Assembly (NCBI RefSeq): GCF_000004075.3
Contig: NC_026660.2
Coordinates: forward strand, 25,795,498-25,859,497
Direction of reading: 5' to 3'
DNA: 64,000 nucleotides
DNA from: Cucumis sativus
Taxonomy: Eukaryota > Streptophyta > Magnoliopsida > Cucurbitales > Cucurbitaceae
Shown here: positions 52,191 to 62,895 of the stretch, piece by piece
Layout: every line of letters begins with the position of its first letter
Position numbering within the stretch: position 1 is the stretch's first letter
Translations under genes and position numbers: made by a program
The notes under the pieces: model-generated
What the model was told of the DNA's origin: nothing
The model's input: only the letters and a program-made list of their open reading frames with translations
Databases searched by the model: none

Positions 52191-52364
52191 ATGGGCTTTA
52201 TCAGAAGTAGCTTCTCATTTATAGCGGGATCTGTGTTCGGGATTTACGTGGCTCAAAATTACAACGTCCCCAATATCAGGAAGCTCGCAAATACTGGGCT
52301 TGCAATGGCCAAGCACATCGAAGAGAATTACAGGAAGCCAAAGAAGAGGGATGATGATGAATGA
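52191..52364 (+). CDS. STMP1-like short transmembrane mitochondrial protein
   Basis: A 57-aa ORF starting MGFIRSSFSFIAGSVFGIYV. A single N-terminal membrane segment (about 7-21) is followed by AQNYNVPNIRKL and a charged tail (KPKKRDDDE). The arrangement G-x-Y-x-AQNY-x-PN matches animal STMP1 (C7orf73), a 47-aa mitochondrial inner-membrane peptide linked to respiratory complex III. Location in mitochondria is by homology. The ORF is preceded by a GC-balanced leader with a possible 5' UTR intron, and a poly(A) signal AATAAA lies at 52592-52597. Too short for most automatic gene callers. Confidence 0.85.
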   Translation: MGFIRSSFSFIAGSVFGIYVAQNYNVPNIRKLANTGLAMAKHIEENYRKPKKRDDDE

Positions 52365-55300
52365 TTGGATGATTTACAATCCAGGTTCCCCCTTTTGACA
52401 TACTATTGAAGTAGTGCTTGTTACTTCTGGATCTTTAGGCATTGAATACACGTTGAAAATTTATGGTTTTATATACAGGAGACTGATTTTTTTTCTCTTA
52501 AGCAATGTAACGAGTTTCAATCACATAATTGGAGTTTGGAATTTCTTCTCAGATGAATGCATCATTTTTGGTCTTGGATGCTATTGTGGTAAATAAATTA
52601 TAAGTAATGCAACATTTTCTAAAGCCGTAGGTATGCATTTGATTCCTTGTAAATATTTGCTACCGTTTGGTGCATTTTGGCCGGAATACTCTTTAATGTT
52701 GTATTGGGGAAGACCTTTGTGGGATATATTTGTGCATTTTTTTCCCGATTTTCTATCCCTGGAACTTGTAGAATATTTCGATGACTGCAGTTATATAGTG
52801 TGTGTCTGTGTAAGAAGCAAACTTCATTGATATATGGAGTTTATAAAAGAAGGGCAAGTAGCCCAAGCCAAAGGAGTTATAGGAGACTTGTATTGGTGTA
52901 TCAAGTAAGGGGATTGTGATACAAGTGCATGTTTTTAACTTTGTACCATGAAACTTGAAAGAGAGAGAGGTGGATGGAACCTTTTAATGTAGATTGGATT
53001 TGGATTAAATGATCTCAAGTTGGCATCCAACTTACATTTGGAAGATCATTTGCATTCAATCGTTCCTGAACTAGAAGCTATACTAAAAGTTCTCTAGTTC
53101 CCGGTAGTTTCTAATTCGTTTTGGCTGTGATCAATTATATATTTGGAATATTATCTTTGTAACTCTGGTAGGATATGTACGTTAAAGGTCCATTTGAAAA
53201 GAGAGATTCGACATCCTTCAAACAAAGTTGGTTTAGCAGATAAAAGCTTGTGAATGGAGAATTGTCTTGATTTGTCTGTATGAGTTTTACCAAGGTGTGC
53301 TGTCACATACTTGTTTGCAATACACAACTACTTACTTACGCTCCATGATGCAAGAAACAAACAATTCGTCTTCAAAATTTGATAGGGCACTTGTGTTGGT
53401 AACTAAAACGTCTAGAAGAGCAAACCAGGATCTATCAGAAAGGGGGTCTAAGAGAATAAAGAGAAGAGAGCTAAGTAGTCTCATTACTTGATGTGAACTT
53501 TTTTGCTTCACGAATTTTGCTTTATGTCATTATTGGAGACAAGATTTGGATGGAGTCCTTTCATAAACTCTTTATTGTCCAGCTCAGCCTCTGTTAAGGA
53601 GATGCCGACTAAGTATTGTATTGTTTTTTTAGAATTAGGACTAAGTATTATGTTGTTGCTATCAGGACAACACATGAATACGTGTGCTTTGGGATACATT
53701 GTCTGAGAAGGTTGCTATCAAGCACTTCATGAACTGTGATATTAGTTTGAAACCCAAGAACTCAGTTATTAAAGATCACGTTATATGGTCTCAGTTTGCT
53801 GTGTGCTCTTTTTCATCATGATTTGTACGCTAATTGAATGGTGAATATTACTTACTTCATCCCAGCTTGAATTTATGCAGTTGTGAACTTGTGATCTATG
53901 TCCAACTGGAGGTTTTCGATACTGGGAAATTGGTAACTTCAACCATGGTTAGATCTTCTACCATTTTCCATGCTTTAATGGTTCTGTTATGCTGTTGGTT
54001 TCATAATCCAAAAATAGATATTGTACCAATGTAAAGCTAGGGTACTTGAGAAAGTAAGAGAGTGATGTCCAACTTTGCTAAGTAGTTTAATTTCTAGATC
54101 TGATTTTAGTTGACAAGGTTCTTATGCTTATTGGCTTATTCTAGTAATGTTAAAATGTGCAATGTTGATGATCAAACCTTGTGTTTAGTTAGTATTTGAT
54201 AACCATTTTACATCAGATATATCTCATGTTGGAAGTATTTAGGACTTCATATGTTGTATTGGACCTTACTGCTAGACGCTCCCAATTCTTAAGGTACTTA
54301 CAAAAGTTTGCCGAAAAAGAAGTGATTCCAAAATTTGCTTTTAAAAGACACATTCGACAAATTTTAAAATAGTACGAGAATGATCCAATGGCATTGTCCT
54401 GTTCCATTCTCCATTGGCTCTCTCACCCATAAAGTATATTCATTTTAAACTTTAATCATGACTATCACTATTGTCTATCCCCAATGCCTCTCTTTCTCAT
54501 GACTACCACCATTAGTGATGCTCAACTCTCTTCCTCTGTGCAACAATCATTTTCTTACTTTTAATATATAATATAGGGTAATATGCACTAGTCTATATGG
54601 TGTAATTAAATGGCAGTCTTTTCATGTCTTCGTATTTATTCCATCTTTTTGTTTTATTTTTACTGTTTTGTCTTTTTTCTCCCTGCGCTGACATTTGAAA
54701 TAGAAATAGATTTGTGGTTTGTGAACTATCCTTAACGGGCAAGGAACATAGTAGTGTAATCGAAGAAGTTGTGAATTTTTTGACTTATATCGATAAGTTA
54801 ATAGAGGATACAATTGATGTCATTCGTCGTGGATCTTTAAACTCAAACAAATTTATCTCTGCTACTTAGTCTTAAGATCATCTATGTGCTAGAGATCAGA
54901 AGTATGTATTGTAAAATGGGTATTTCTTTGTATTGAATCGCTAAAGTCTTTCATTCGGACGCTTTACGTTTTCTTATATGTGACTAATTGTATATGGACA
55001 AAATCTAACATGGTTGGAATTTCTTTTAACTTACAATTAGGGATTTAAACTGACGTATGTATGGATTTTATTGTTATTATTTTAAGTTTAAAGCTTTCCG
55101 TTCCAATCCACGGCTCCTTTTTGAGAAATAGAAGAGGGGGAAACACCCTTGAAAGACGTTAGAGTTATTTCTCGTGTTCTCCATTTGAGAGAGATACAAT
55201 ATAATATTCTAGATTAAATTTACGTATAATACAATATTAATCAAATAATAACAAACGATTAAATACAATACAATATAATATTCTAGATTAAATTTACGCA

Positions 55301-55580
55301 AATAATAACAAACGATTAAATTGAAATGTCAAGTTACTTCTTGCCTAAATGGAGCATTTCGGGTATTTCTAGTCCATAATATTCAAAAGTTAAAAGCCTT
55401 TAATTATCGAAAACCGATAATAAAACATTATATATATAAGTTATAAGTCCAAGATTTGAATTTCCAATTTGAATTATTAATCAAACCCATAGGCCATAAT
55501 CATAAATTAGTTTTAAGAGAAGAGAGAGATCAAGTATTAGAAGCATGCGTTGAATTTTTTGTAGGTATCCAAAGCTAAGT
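52365..55580. other. 3' flank and intergenic region
   Basis: 3' UTR of the micropeptide gene to about 52.6 kb, then moderately AT-rich sequence without a supported gene. Contains a tandem duplication at 55196-55321. Short ORFs near 53.3-53.7 kb show no recognisable motif. Confidence 0.5.
55196..55321. repeat. Recent tandem duplication
   Basis: The 29-base word beginning ACAATATAATATTCTAGATT occurs at 55196 and 55270 without mismatch, each followed by AATAATAACAAACGATTAAA. The first copy has about 19 extra bases between the two parts. Confidence 0.85.
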
Positions 55581-56615
55581 CTAAACCTCACAGGAAAAGT
55601 TTGCATGCGAGAGCTCCTTTAGCCATTCAAATGTCCGATGACGAGACAATTCCAACTTTTCCTCTTCCTCTTTTTCTTTTCCCACCTTCTTCATTCTCAT
55701 TTCCCTCTTCGCCGTCGCCTGCGCCGGAATATTCTTACTGTTCCCCTTCCTCCTCACCCCCACCATCGCCTTCGGCGCCGGCGCCACCGTCGACTCCACC
55801 GAACACTTACACCCGACCCCACCTAGAATTCCCCTGCTTTTCCTCTCTATCAATACACTCTCTCGAGGTTTTCTCATCATCACCTTTACGCTTCTCTCGT
55901 TGCTTAAGGGGGCCGGAACAAAGGCCTTCTCGCTGTTGCTTCGGCTGACGGAGGAGTTCCTCCTCGTGCTGCTTCGGTGTTTGAGATCCTCTAGTTCCAT
56001 TCCCGGTGTTTTCACTACTCCCAGCCGGAAAAAATCCCACCCGAAGGAGGATTTTTGGCGGTTTCCGCCTGTGCTCGCCTGTCGGAATGTCATCGGTGAG
56101 GCTTTGATTTGGGGTTTAGGACTCGGGTGGGAGTGGAATAAATTTGGAACCCTGAGCTGCGGGTTTCTAGCTGCAGAGGTAATTGTTAAGGAATTGTTTG
56201 TTACGCTCGAGGAAGAACACTGACTTCGACTGCTACTGCTTCCGCTGCTATTGATGCTTCTCAAGTGCCGGCGGTAGACTCCGGCGGAGGTATTGTCGGA
56301 GCTAACAGAGAGCCGAACCGGCAAAAGTTGGCCCTGGTAGAAGACCTCGTCGGCCAAACACATTTCTGGCGGTGGCTGATCGGCGAGATTACTGAAACCT
56401 CCTAAAGAACCGAAATCAAATTCATCATCAGCGGCGGCTATGGATGTCTCGCCGGCTCTGGGTTTAATTTCTAGGAGGAAATGGGGGTTGCCATCTTTGA
56501 CTAGATTGATGGGAAGATCGCATAAGGATAAAGATTCATCATTTTCATCGGGCTCCTCCATGTAAAGTTTATCTTCACCACATCTTTCACTGTCATAGCT
56601 TCTCCCCATTTTCAT
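55581..56615 (-). CDS. Plant-specific Ser-rich protein of unknown function
   Basis: A single exon of 344 codons. Visible features: an acidic N-terminus; FDFGSLGGF (66-74); DEVFYQGQLLPVRL (89-102), like the conserved word in membrane-associated kinase regulator (MAKR)-type and DUF1645-type proteins; a Ser tract (122-147); FGWDFFRLGVVKTPGMELEDLK-type block (191-212) with a Ser/Arg stretch after it; GCKCSV (268-273); a basic then Glu-rich tail (302-322); and a C-terminal FEWLKELSHANF. No enzymatic motif. The blocks are strongly plant-like, but I do not recognise a defined function. TATATA lies 143 bases upstream. Confidence 0.85.
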   Translation of the reverse strand: MKMGRSYDSERCGEDKLYMEEPDENDESLSLCDLPINLVKDGNPHFLLEIKPRAGETSIAAADDEFDFGSLGGFSNLADQPPPEMCLADEVFYQGQLLPVRLSVSSDNTSAGVYRRHLRSINSSGSSSSRSQCSSSSVTNNSLTITSAARNPQLRVPNLFHSHPSPKPQIKASPMTFRQASTGGNRQKSSFGWDFFRLGVVKTPGMELEDLKHRSSTRRNSSVSRSNSEKAFVPAPLSNERSVKVMMRKPRESVLIERKSRGILGGVGCKCSVESTVAPAPKAMVGVRRKGNSKNIPAQATAKREMRMKKVGKEKEEEEKLELSRHRTFEWLKELSHANFSCEV

Positions 56616-56757
56616 GGTTTATCCAAATAGTTAATTCTCTTCTCCAGAACCTGTGGAGAAGGGAAAAAGAACACACTGAATTAATAACAGAAGAAACCAA
56701 AAACAGAGTGAGAGAGAAGGAATGTGAATGTGAATGTGAAGGCAAAGGGAGACAGAG

Positions 56758-56763
56758 TATATA
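56758..56763 (-). promoter_or_regulatory. TATA box for the Ser-rich protein gene
   Basis: TATATA within TTTATATAC on the minus strand, about 143 bases before the start codon. A GTGAAT-type short repeat lies between it and the gene. Confidence 0.45.
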
Positions 56764-59640
56764 AAGGAGTAGTATTTGGAAGCACCCAAAAGCAAAAGGA
56801 ATTGATAATTAGATGGTGGGAATTGATTGGTTTCTATATGTATATGATTTAATGATTATACTTCTTAATTCTTATTATATTGTTTAAACTAGGAAAATCT
56901 TGATTTCCATTATAATAATTTGTGTTTAGAGTGTATATATAACAATCACAAAGAGCGATTAGAAATAGTAAATACCGAAATAAAAAAGAAATGTCAAGTA
57001 GTATTATCATAGTTTATTATAAGTTATAATAGTTGGAAATCAAATATCTAAACATAAATGGATCTTTTGAAGGCTCATAATTCAATAAGCTAGTAATTTA
57101 ATGTAATTCAAGGTCTATGGACTCGATCCGTAACATTAAATTCATTTCGTTCTTACACTTTTAAATTCAATATTTTTTCTCATTGTTTTAACGTTTCATG
57201 ATACTATTTTTGTTCTGTTTATTCGGCTTAACACGTATTTCAACATCATCCATATTCTAATAATTCTCATTACATTTTAGCCTTCCAAATAACGTATAAG
57301 TGGACTATAATCCAACCTACTTCACCCAGTTAAAAGTTGGAGCCAAGTGAGCCATAAGAATGTTAATATGGAACATCAGGATAATTCAAACAATAAGATA
57401 TTAAAAAAAACAGACAGAATGAAACTTTTTAAAAGGGCTCAAAAGAAGTGCAAAATGGACCCCAACATGGGGTCATTTGAATGTTAGAAAAGAGGGGGAA
57501 ATCCAGTCCAAAGAAGTAGAGAGGCAAATGAGCATTACCAAATTGAGGGAATGTTAACTAATTGATTGTTTTCCTATAGCATTTCTAAGAAGTGGAGTTG
57601 GGGGGGAAGAATGAAGAAATTTCTGCCAAAAGTGATTTTGGAAGCTAAAAGAGAGAAATGGGAGACAGTGAAAACCAGCCTTGGGAGTTAAGTGGAGCAT
57701 TCTCAAAAGGAATGAAAGAAGAAAAAAAATCAGACAAAAGAGAAAGCACTTTGATCTTTAAATTTTGTATTTAAACTCAATCTCTCAACCAGGAAAAGAG
57801 ATCTTTATGTTAGTTTTATTTGGGTAATAGCTTTCTTTGGGCTGTCTTCCTCTTCCATATGGTAACTGTAAAGACCAAATTGGTTTCCAAGGCATTTTTT
57901 TTAATTATCCATTTCTGCTTTTGTTCTTTTTTAACCTAATCCATAAAGTTAGTGAGGCAGAAAGAAGGATGTGTGTCCTAAAAGTAAAAGATGAGACCAA
58001 GTGGAGTTAGAAAGGACATGCTCTAAAGTAAAGAACTGGAGACTATCTCATTTTTTTAGCTCATTTGGATCATTTATTCAACTTTTTCTTTTTAATGTTT
58101 AGATATCATGCTGGTTTAATGAAGGAAAAGTAAACCAAAAGGCAGTCTTTTTAATTAGTTTTCAACAACTATACTTTATTTTCTAAGTTTTTATGACTCC
58201 TTTAAAAAATTCTGGTTCAAAGTAGATCGTTTAATTAAATCCAACGAAATTTTGAAAACAAAAGAAAATATATTTTAAAAGAGATTAAAAACTTATTTTA
58301 GTTTAAAAGTCTAAAAATCTTAACAGAAAAATAGGAAAATTATCCTTTTTTAAAAAGTCTACAAAATTTACATTTAGATATATAGTCCTTTTAGAAAATT
58401 CCTGCAACACAACAATATTTAGAAAATGAAAAAAAGCATAAAAGCCTACCATGTAAAAAATTGATATTGGTAGATGATCGTTTGGTAGATCATAATTTGG
58501 ATGATCGATTGGTAAAATGATCTTCAACATAATATTACGATATTGATAGATAATACTACGATATTAAAATGATCTTCAACGTAATATTATACAAAGGTAG
58601 CATAATATTATACAAACGCTGGTAACATAATATTATACAAACGTTGGTATGATCATGTATTGGTAAAATGATGTTCAACATAGTATTATACAAACATTGG
58701 TACAAGGATTTGTATAATTTGGTACCTTATACCAAAATCATTTAGAGGTGATCTTATCCGAATAGGATGTTCTGATTAATTTTTAAAAATCAAGCGCACG
58801 CATCTTGAAAGAAAAGTTTTATTTTGTTGTGCACCTTCATTAATCTTAATCTTTCTTTTCAAAAAGTAATCTTAAAAATTTGTCCCTCTAATTTTTTTAA
58901 AAACTCAGTGTTGTTGTCCACCTTTCCACTAACTTCTAAGAAATCGACTACAGATGCAAATAACTACAAACAAAACCATCTTTGAATAGGAATTGCTCTC
59001 AATTATAATTACTCGTCATACATTGATTTATATAATAGATACTACCAACAATTTTAATTGTTTTGTTCCTTTTTTTAGATGAATAACTCGAACTTTAGAT
59101 CACCTATATGTGCTAAAAAGAACTATCAAAACAATATTTTTCTTTTAGAAAATTGCATTAAATATCAACTTTTAATTTTTTTAGAAAAAAAAAATAGAAA
59201 CTACTTTTTAGAAAAATAATTTAAGTGTTTGTCTAACATTTCACAATCTTACAAAAATACTCGCTTTGATTACCATCTTCTACGAAAAATATTTGGTTAC
59301 ACGTCCTGTTCTTTTCGTCACGTATGTTATGTTAAACTCTTCCTTCTTCTTCTTTTTCTTTTTAACGTCTTTTAAAACATATTCTTGATATTTTAGTGTG
59401 GATCAAATTAAAAGGATATAATGCACACCGACATATTGCTCTTCATTATTTAGTAAGTGTCATCAATTTTTTAATAATACCATTCCGATTATTCCAACTG
59501 TTTTCATTCATTACCTTACCCATTGTAAGGTTACACATTAACAAGACTCAGCCTACAGCAAAACAAATATTCCTTAATAAAACAGAACGGCCAAAGAAAG
59601 CGCCAGCGAATGTCTTCTCAGGGTACTCCTTGGCGGTTAA
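56764..59640. other. Intergenic region with a degenerate minisatellite
   Basis: AT-rich. Apart from the repeated stretch at 58450-58725 nothing gene-like is visible. The last 300 bases are 3' flank of the LEA gene. Confidence 0.5.
58450..58725. repeat. Degenerate minisatellite, TAATATTATACAAAC units
   Basis: Four copies of TA(A/G)TATTATACAAA begin at 58582, 58603, 58628 and 58681, mostly followed by CGTTGGTA-like text. A second word, ATGATCTTCAAC, recurs at 58517, 58569 and 58669. The unit order is irregular, as after repeated slippage or unequal exchange. Confidence 0.75.
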
Positions 59641-59892
59641 TCACCGACGTGTCGCGGCGGCGTCGCCGGAGAGAGTGGGGGCGTCGGTTGGGCCACCGCC
59701 TCCGCCACGGCCGGGCTTGGGCTGAAGATGGCCTTGTGTTCCGTAGGCTTGATTTTTGTAATCTTCCAAGTCTTCATAATTCACGTACGGACTGCTCTCC
59801 AACGGAATTTCCTCTGATCTCTCCTTTTCCCTTTCGCTTTTCCTGATCTCCTTGTTTTGTCCCTGCGACTGATCGGCCTCCCGCTTCTCCAT
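59641..59892 (-). CDS. LEA_6 (PvLEA18-like) hydrophilic protein
   Basis: A single exon of 83 codons with no hydrophobic segment. The first 30 residues are highly charged (MEKREADQSQGQ, then REKERSEE). The diagnostic block is SPYVNYEDLEDYKNQAYGTQ followed by GHLQPKPGRGGGGGPTDAPTLSG, which matches the LEA_6 family (PF10714; Arabidopsis At2g23110/At2g23120). Members are intrinsically disordered and accumulate in seeds and under water stress. Two ACGTGTC-type ABREs lie 80-135 bases upstream, fitting ABA control. Confidence 0.92.
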   Translation of the reverse strand: MEKREADQSQGQNKEIRKSEREKERSEEIPLESSPYVNYEDLEDYKNQAYGTQGHLQPKPGRGGGGGPTDAPTLSGDAAATRR

Positions 59893-59974
59893 TTTTCTTC
59901 TCGATCACAAAGTTCATTTTTTTCCACTAATTGGGGTTCTGTCTTATATTTGATTTCTTAAGCTCTTGCTTTTA

Positions 59975-60027
59975 GACACGTATAAGCTCCACCTGTATTT
60001 TCTTGGTGGTTTTCCTTGAAACGTGTC
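59975..60027 (-). promoter_or_regulatory. Pair of ABRE elements upstream of the LEA gene
   Basis: GACACGT at 59975-59981 and ACGTGTC at 60021-60027 are the two orientations of the ABRE core, 83 to 135 bases before the start codon. Paired ABREs are the usual unit for ABA response; response here is inference. Confidence 0.55.
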
Positions 60028-62895
60028 ATGCAGGAGCTTGCGTGGGCGGTGGACCACTTCAATCTAGATCTCAATTTTTTTTACAATAACTTAGAACGGT
60101 AGTTTTCACTTTTCACTGCGAGTTAAAATTGTATTGTTACTCATTGTAGAAAAGTTATTAGATCAAATAACAAGGTACTGAACATCTATTAGGGATTGGT
60201 TTTTTCTTTACCTACTACTTTCTGAAATTATGCCAAACACCTTGCCTAAATATTACACAAATGTGTATATATTTATTTGTCTCGTTGGTTTTCTACTAAC
60301 GTAAACTAGGTGATTTATTTATGTGTTGGATGTGGTATATTTTCAGTTCTTAATGATGTTTATCCTAGTTTAGTTTTTAAAATTTCTATTTTGTTTTTTA
60401 AACTTTCAAGTGTATGAACTTAAAAATAAAATATGTTTTTGGTATATGTTGTCAGTATTCGGTTAACTTTCTTAAAGTACAGTGTTTTAATTTTTAGTTA
60501 GAGAACATATGATAATTTTATATTTATAGGAGACCTCAAAAACTTACTATGTCTTCAAGATTTTGATCGTTGCAATTTTGGTGTATTGACATTTTAATTC
60601 ATTTTCTCAGTCTAGATGCAGTTATATCCACGTGTGTGATAAATGTATTAGTTATGTTTCTTCGTTGGTATAAAAAATTTATAAATTAAATTAGTAAAAT
60701 TTGTTAGTTATTTATCTATTTAACTAATACTATAAATCTATATCATAATCATTCAAATAAAATAAATTCAACACTAAAGCATACAATTTAAAAAACTTAC
60801 ATATCAAAATATAACAAAAATACACAGCTTAAAAGCAAAGGTAGGCTTTAAACCTATTAAAAAATGATGAGTTGCATTGCAACACTAACCGTTGCTCTCC
60901 TCTTCTTTACCATGTAAACAATTTTTAAAAAAATACCACATGGTAGATTCTGATTGGATGAGTCGTGCATAAAAGATGGGTGTAGGAGTTTTTTCCTTTT
61001 AGTTTTACATATTTGCTTGAAAATTATATAAAAAAAACGATAACCAATATATTTGATTGTACAACCAACCAACTGCACCTAAGTTTTCTCCATTAATTTT
61101 ACATTCTGGCTTGAACAATTATTGAATAAGAAAAAGTACTTGAGTGACTTACGTCTACGTAGTTTATTCAAATGTATTATAAATTATTATGCAGTAAACT
61201 TAGGTGTTTTAAGAGGTATTTCTTTTACTCAGTGATTAAAGGGAATACATTGAAACAAATTTAACCCACTCACATATTTTTCATTAAAAACTATCAAACC
61301 AAATAACTACTAAATACTAATTTGACAAATTGAGTAATTTCTATACTTCACATCCTTATAGGCCGGAACTAAAACAAGAAAAGTGCCATTGTCAAACTTG
61401 AGTTCATAACATAGAAAGAAGTTGAATGTTATAGCCCATGGGCCAACTAATATATCGGCCATTTGTTGGAAATTGGTATGATAGCAGACTTTAAAAGTTT
61501 GATTTTGGAAAATGTTAAAAATAAATAAATAATATTAAGAATTATGGCAAATTACACTTACTCAAGTGTAGACAGTAGATTCATCCCATAATAAAATGTA
61601 GAAGCCAGATTTTTTTTTTCCAAAAATACTCTCAAAACATAATCTTTCACTCATATTTTGCTACACTACATATTTTGTTTATATGAAAAAAAATATTTTC
61701 TATACCTAAATTTATACATCTTTTGCTTTCAAGATCTCTCCCTTTACCGCACAAGTTTCTTTCTAAAAATTTCTCTCTCTTCTTCACAAGTTTTTCTCTA
61801 CACTCCTACCTCTCTGTTTTTGGTTTTTCTTCAATTCACTATAGCTTTTTCTTGTTTCTTTGGTAATTTTATTTCTCTAATTGATTTTTTAATGGACACT
61901 CTTGTAGAGCATTTCCAAGATCTTGCAATATACTTGCCTATATTTTCTATCAGTTTCTATGGTTTTTTTTTTGGAGGGGATGGGGGATTATTGGAAATAA
62001 TACATTGTCAGTGGAAATTTAAAAGCTACTTTTGATTTCGATTTTCTTTTTCTTTTTCTTTTTCTTTTTCTTTTTCTTTGTTTGGAGTACTACCTTTGAA
62101 AATGTTGCACTATTATTGTTATTATTATCAGCGTTAGCATGTATACTTTCCAGCATAATATCCATTGGAGTGGAAGGGGAGAGAAGCAAAGGGAAAATAA
62201 TTATGATTTTGGCGTGACCCCCATGTGACTCTGTGACAACATACAGACCCGATCAAATTTTTTGTTTAAAAAAAACAAGAAAAAAACTGAGGCACACAAC
62301 TTCATTAATTTATAAAAGTTAATATGTTGTAGATTTCTTTGAAGACACGTCTCACAAACAAGTTCACATAAATAAATATCTTCCGTTAGATAGTACAGAT
62401 CAAATTGATTGACCGTACCTGTGCACAACTACATGAATGTCGCAGTTAAAAGATTAAAAAAGGTAATTATAAAGTAACACCAGGTAAGATTAGAGATTAG
62501 GATTATTCTTCTAATCTATTCATTTTAAATTCCAAGTACAATGCAGAAAATTCGAATTACAAAAATTAAAATAGAAACAGAACGTCATAGTGTTCCATGG
62601 CAATTGACAAAGACAAGCAAATTACGAATACTGTACACACAAAAATCGAACCAAAGCAAAGGCAATTCCCCATATTATTATCAGTTTTTTCATTTTCCAT
62701 TTCCTTTCCTTTTTCGTAGAGTAGAACAAAATGTTAAAAAAAAAAAAACACTAAAATCCAGCTCTATTTCTCGCTGGAAATTCCACAAATATTACATTAA
62801 CTTTCAATTTTAAGGTCAGATCGATGGTACACCCATCTTCTGGGCCCATTAGCCATGAAAATTCAACAAGACCCATCTTCTTCATTGTCCTCTTT
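60028..62895. other. Intergenic region between LEA and the subtilase
   Basis: AT-rich, with short chance ORFs only, a (CTTTTT)n repeat at 62043-62079 and the 3' flank of the subtilase from about 62.75 kb. Confidence 0.5.
62043..62079. repeat. (CTTTTT)n microsatellite
   Basis: About six CTTTTT units without interruption. Confidence 0.9.

Noticed and set aside
55601-56223. Plus-strand Ser/Pro-rich ORFs
   Set aside because: Antisense of the Ser-rich protein gene, which has clear conserved blocks on the minus strand.
59396-59846. Plus-strand ORFs over the LEA gene
   Set aside because: Antisense of LEA_6, whose diagnostic block is on the minus strand.
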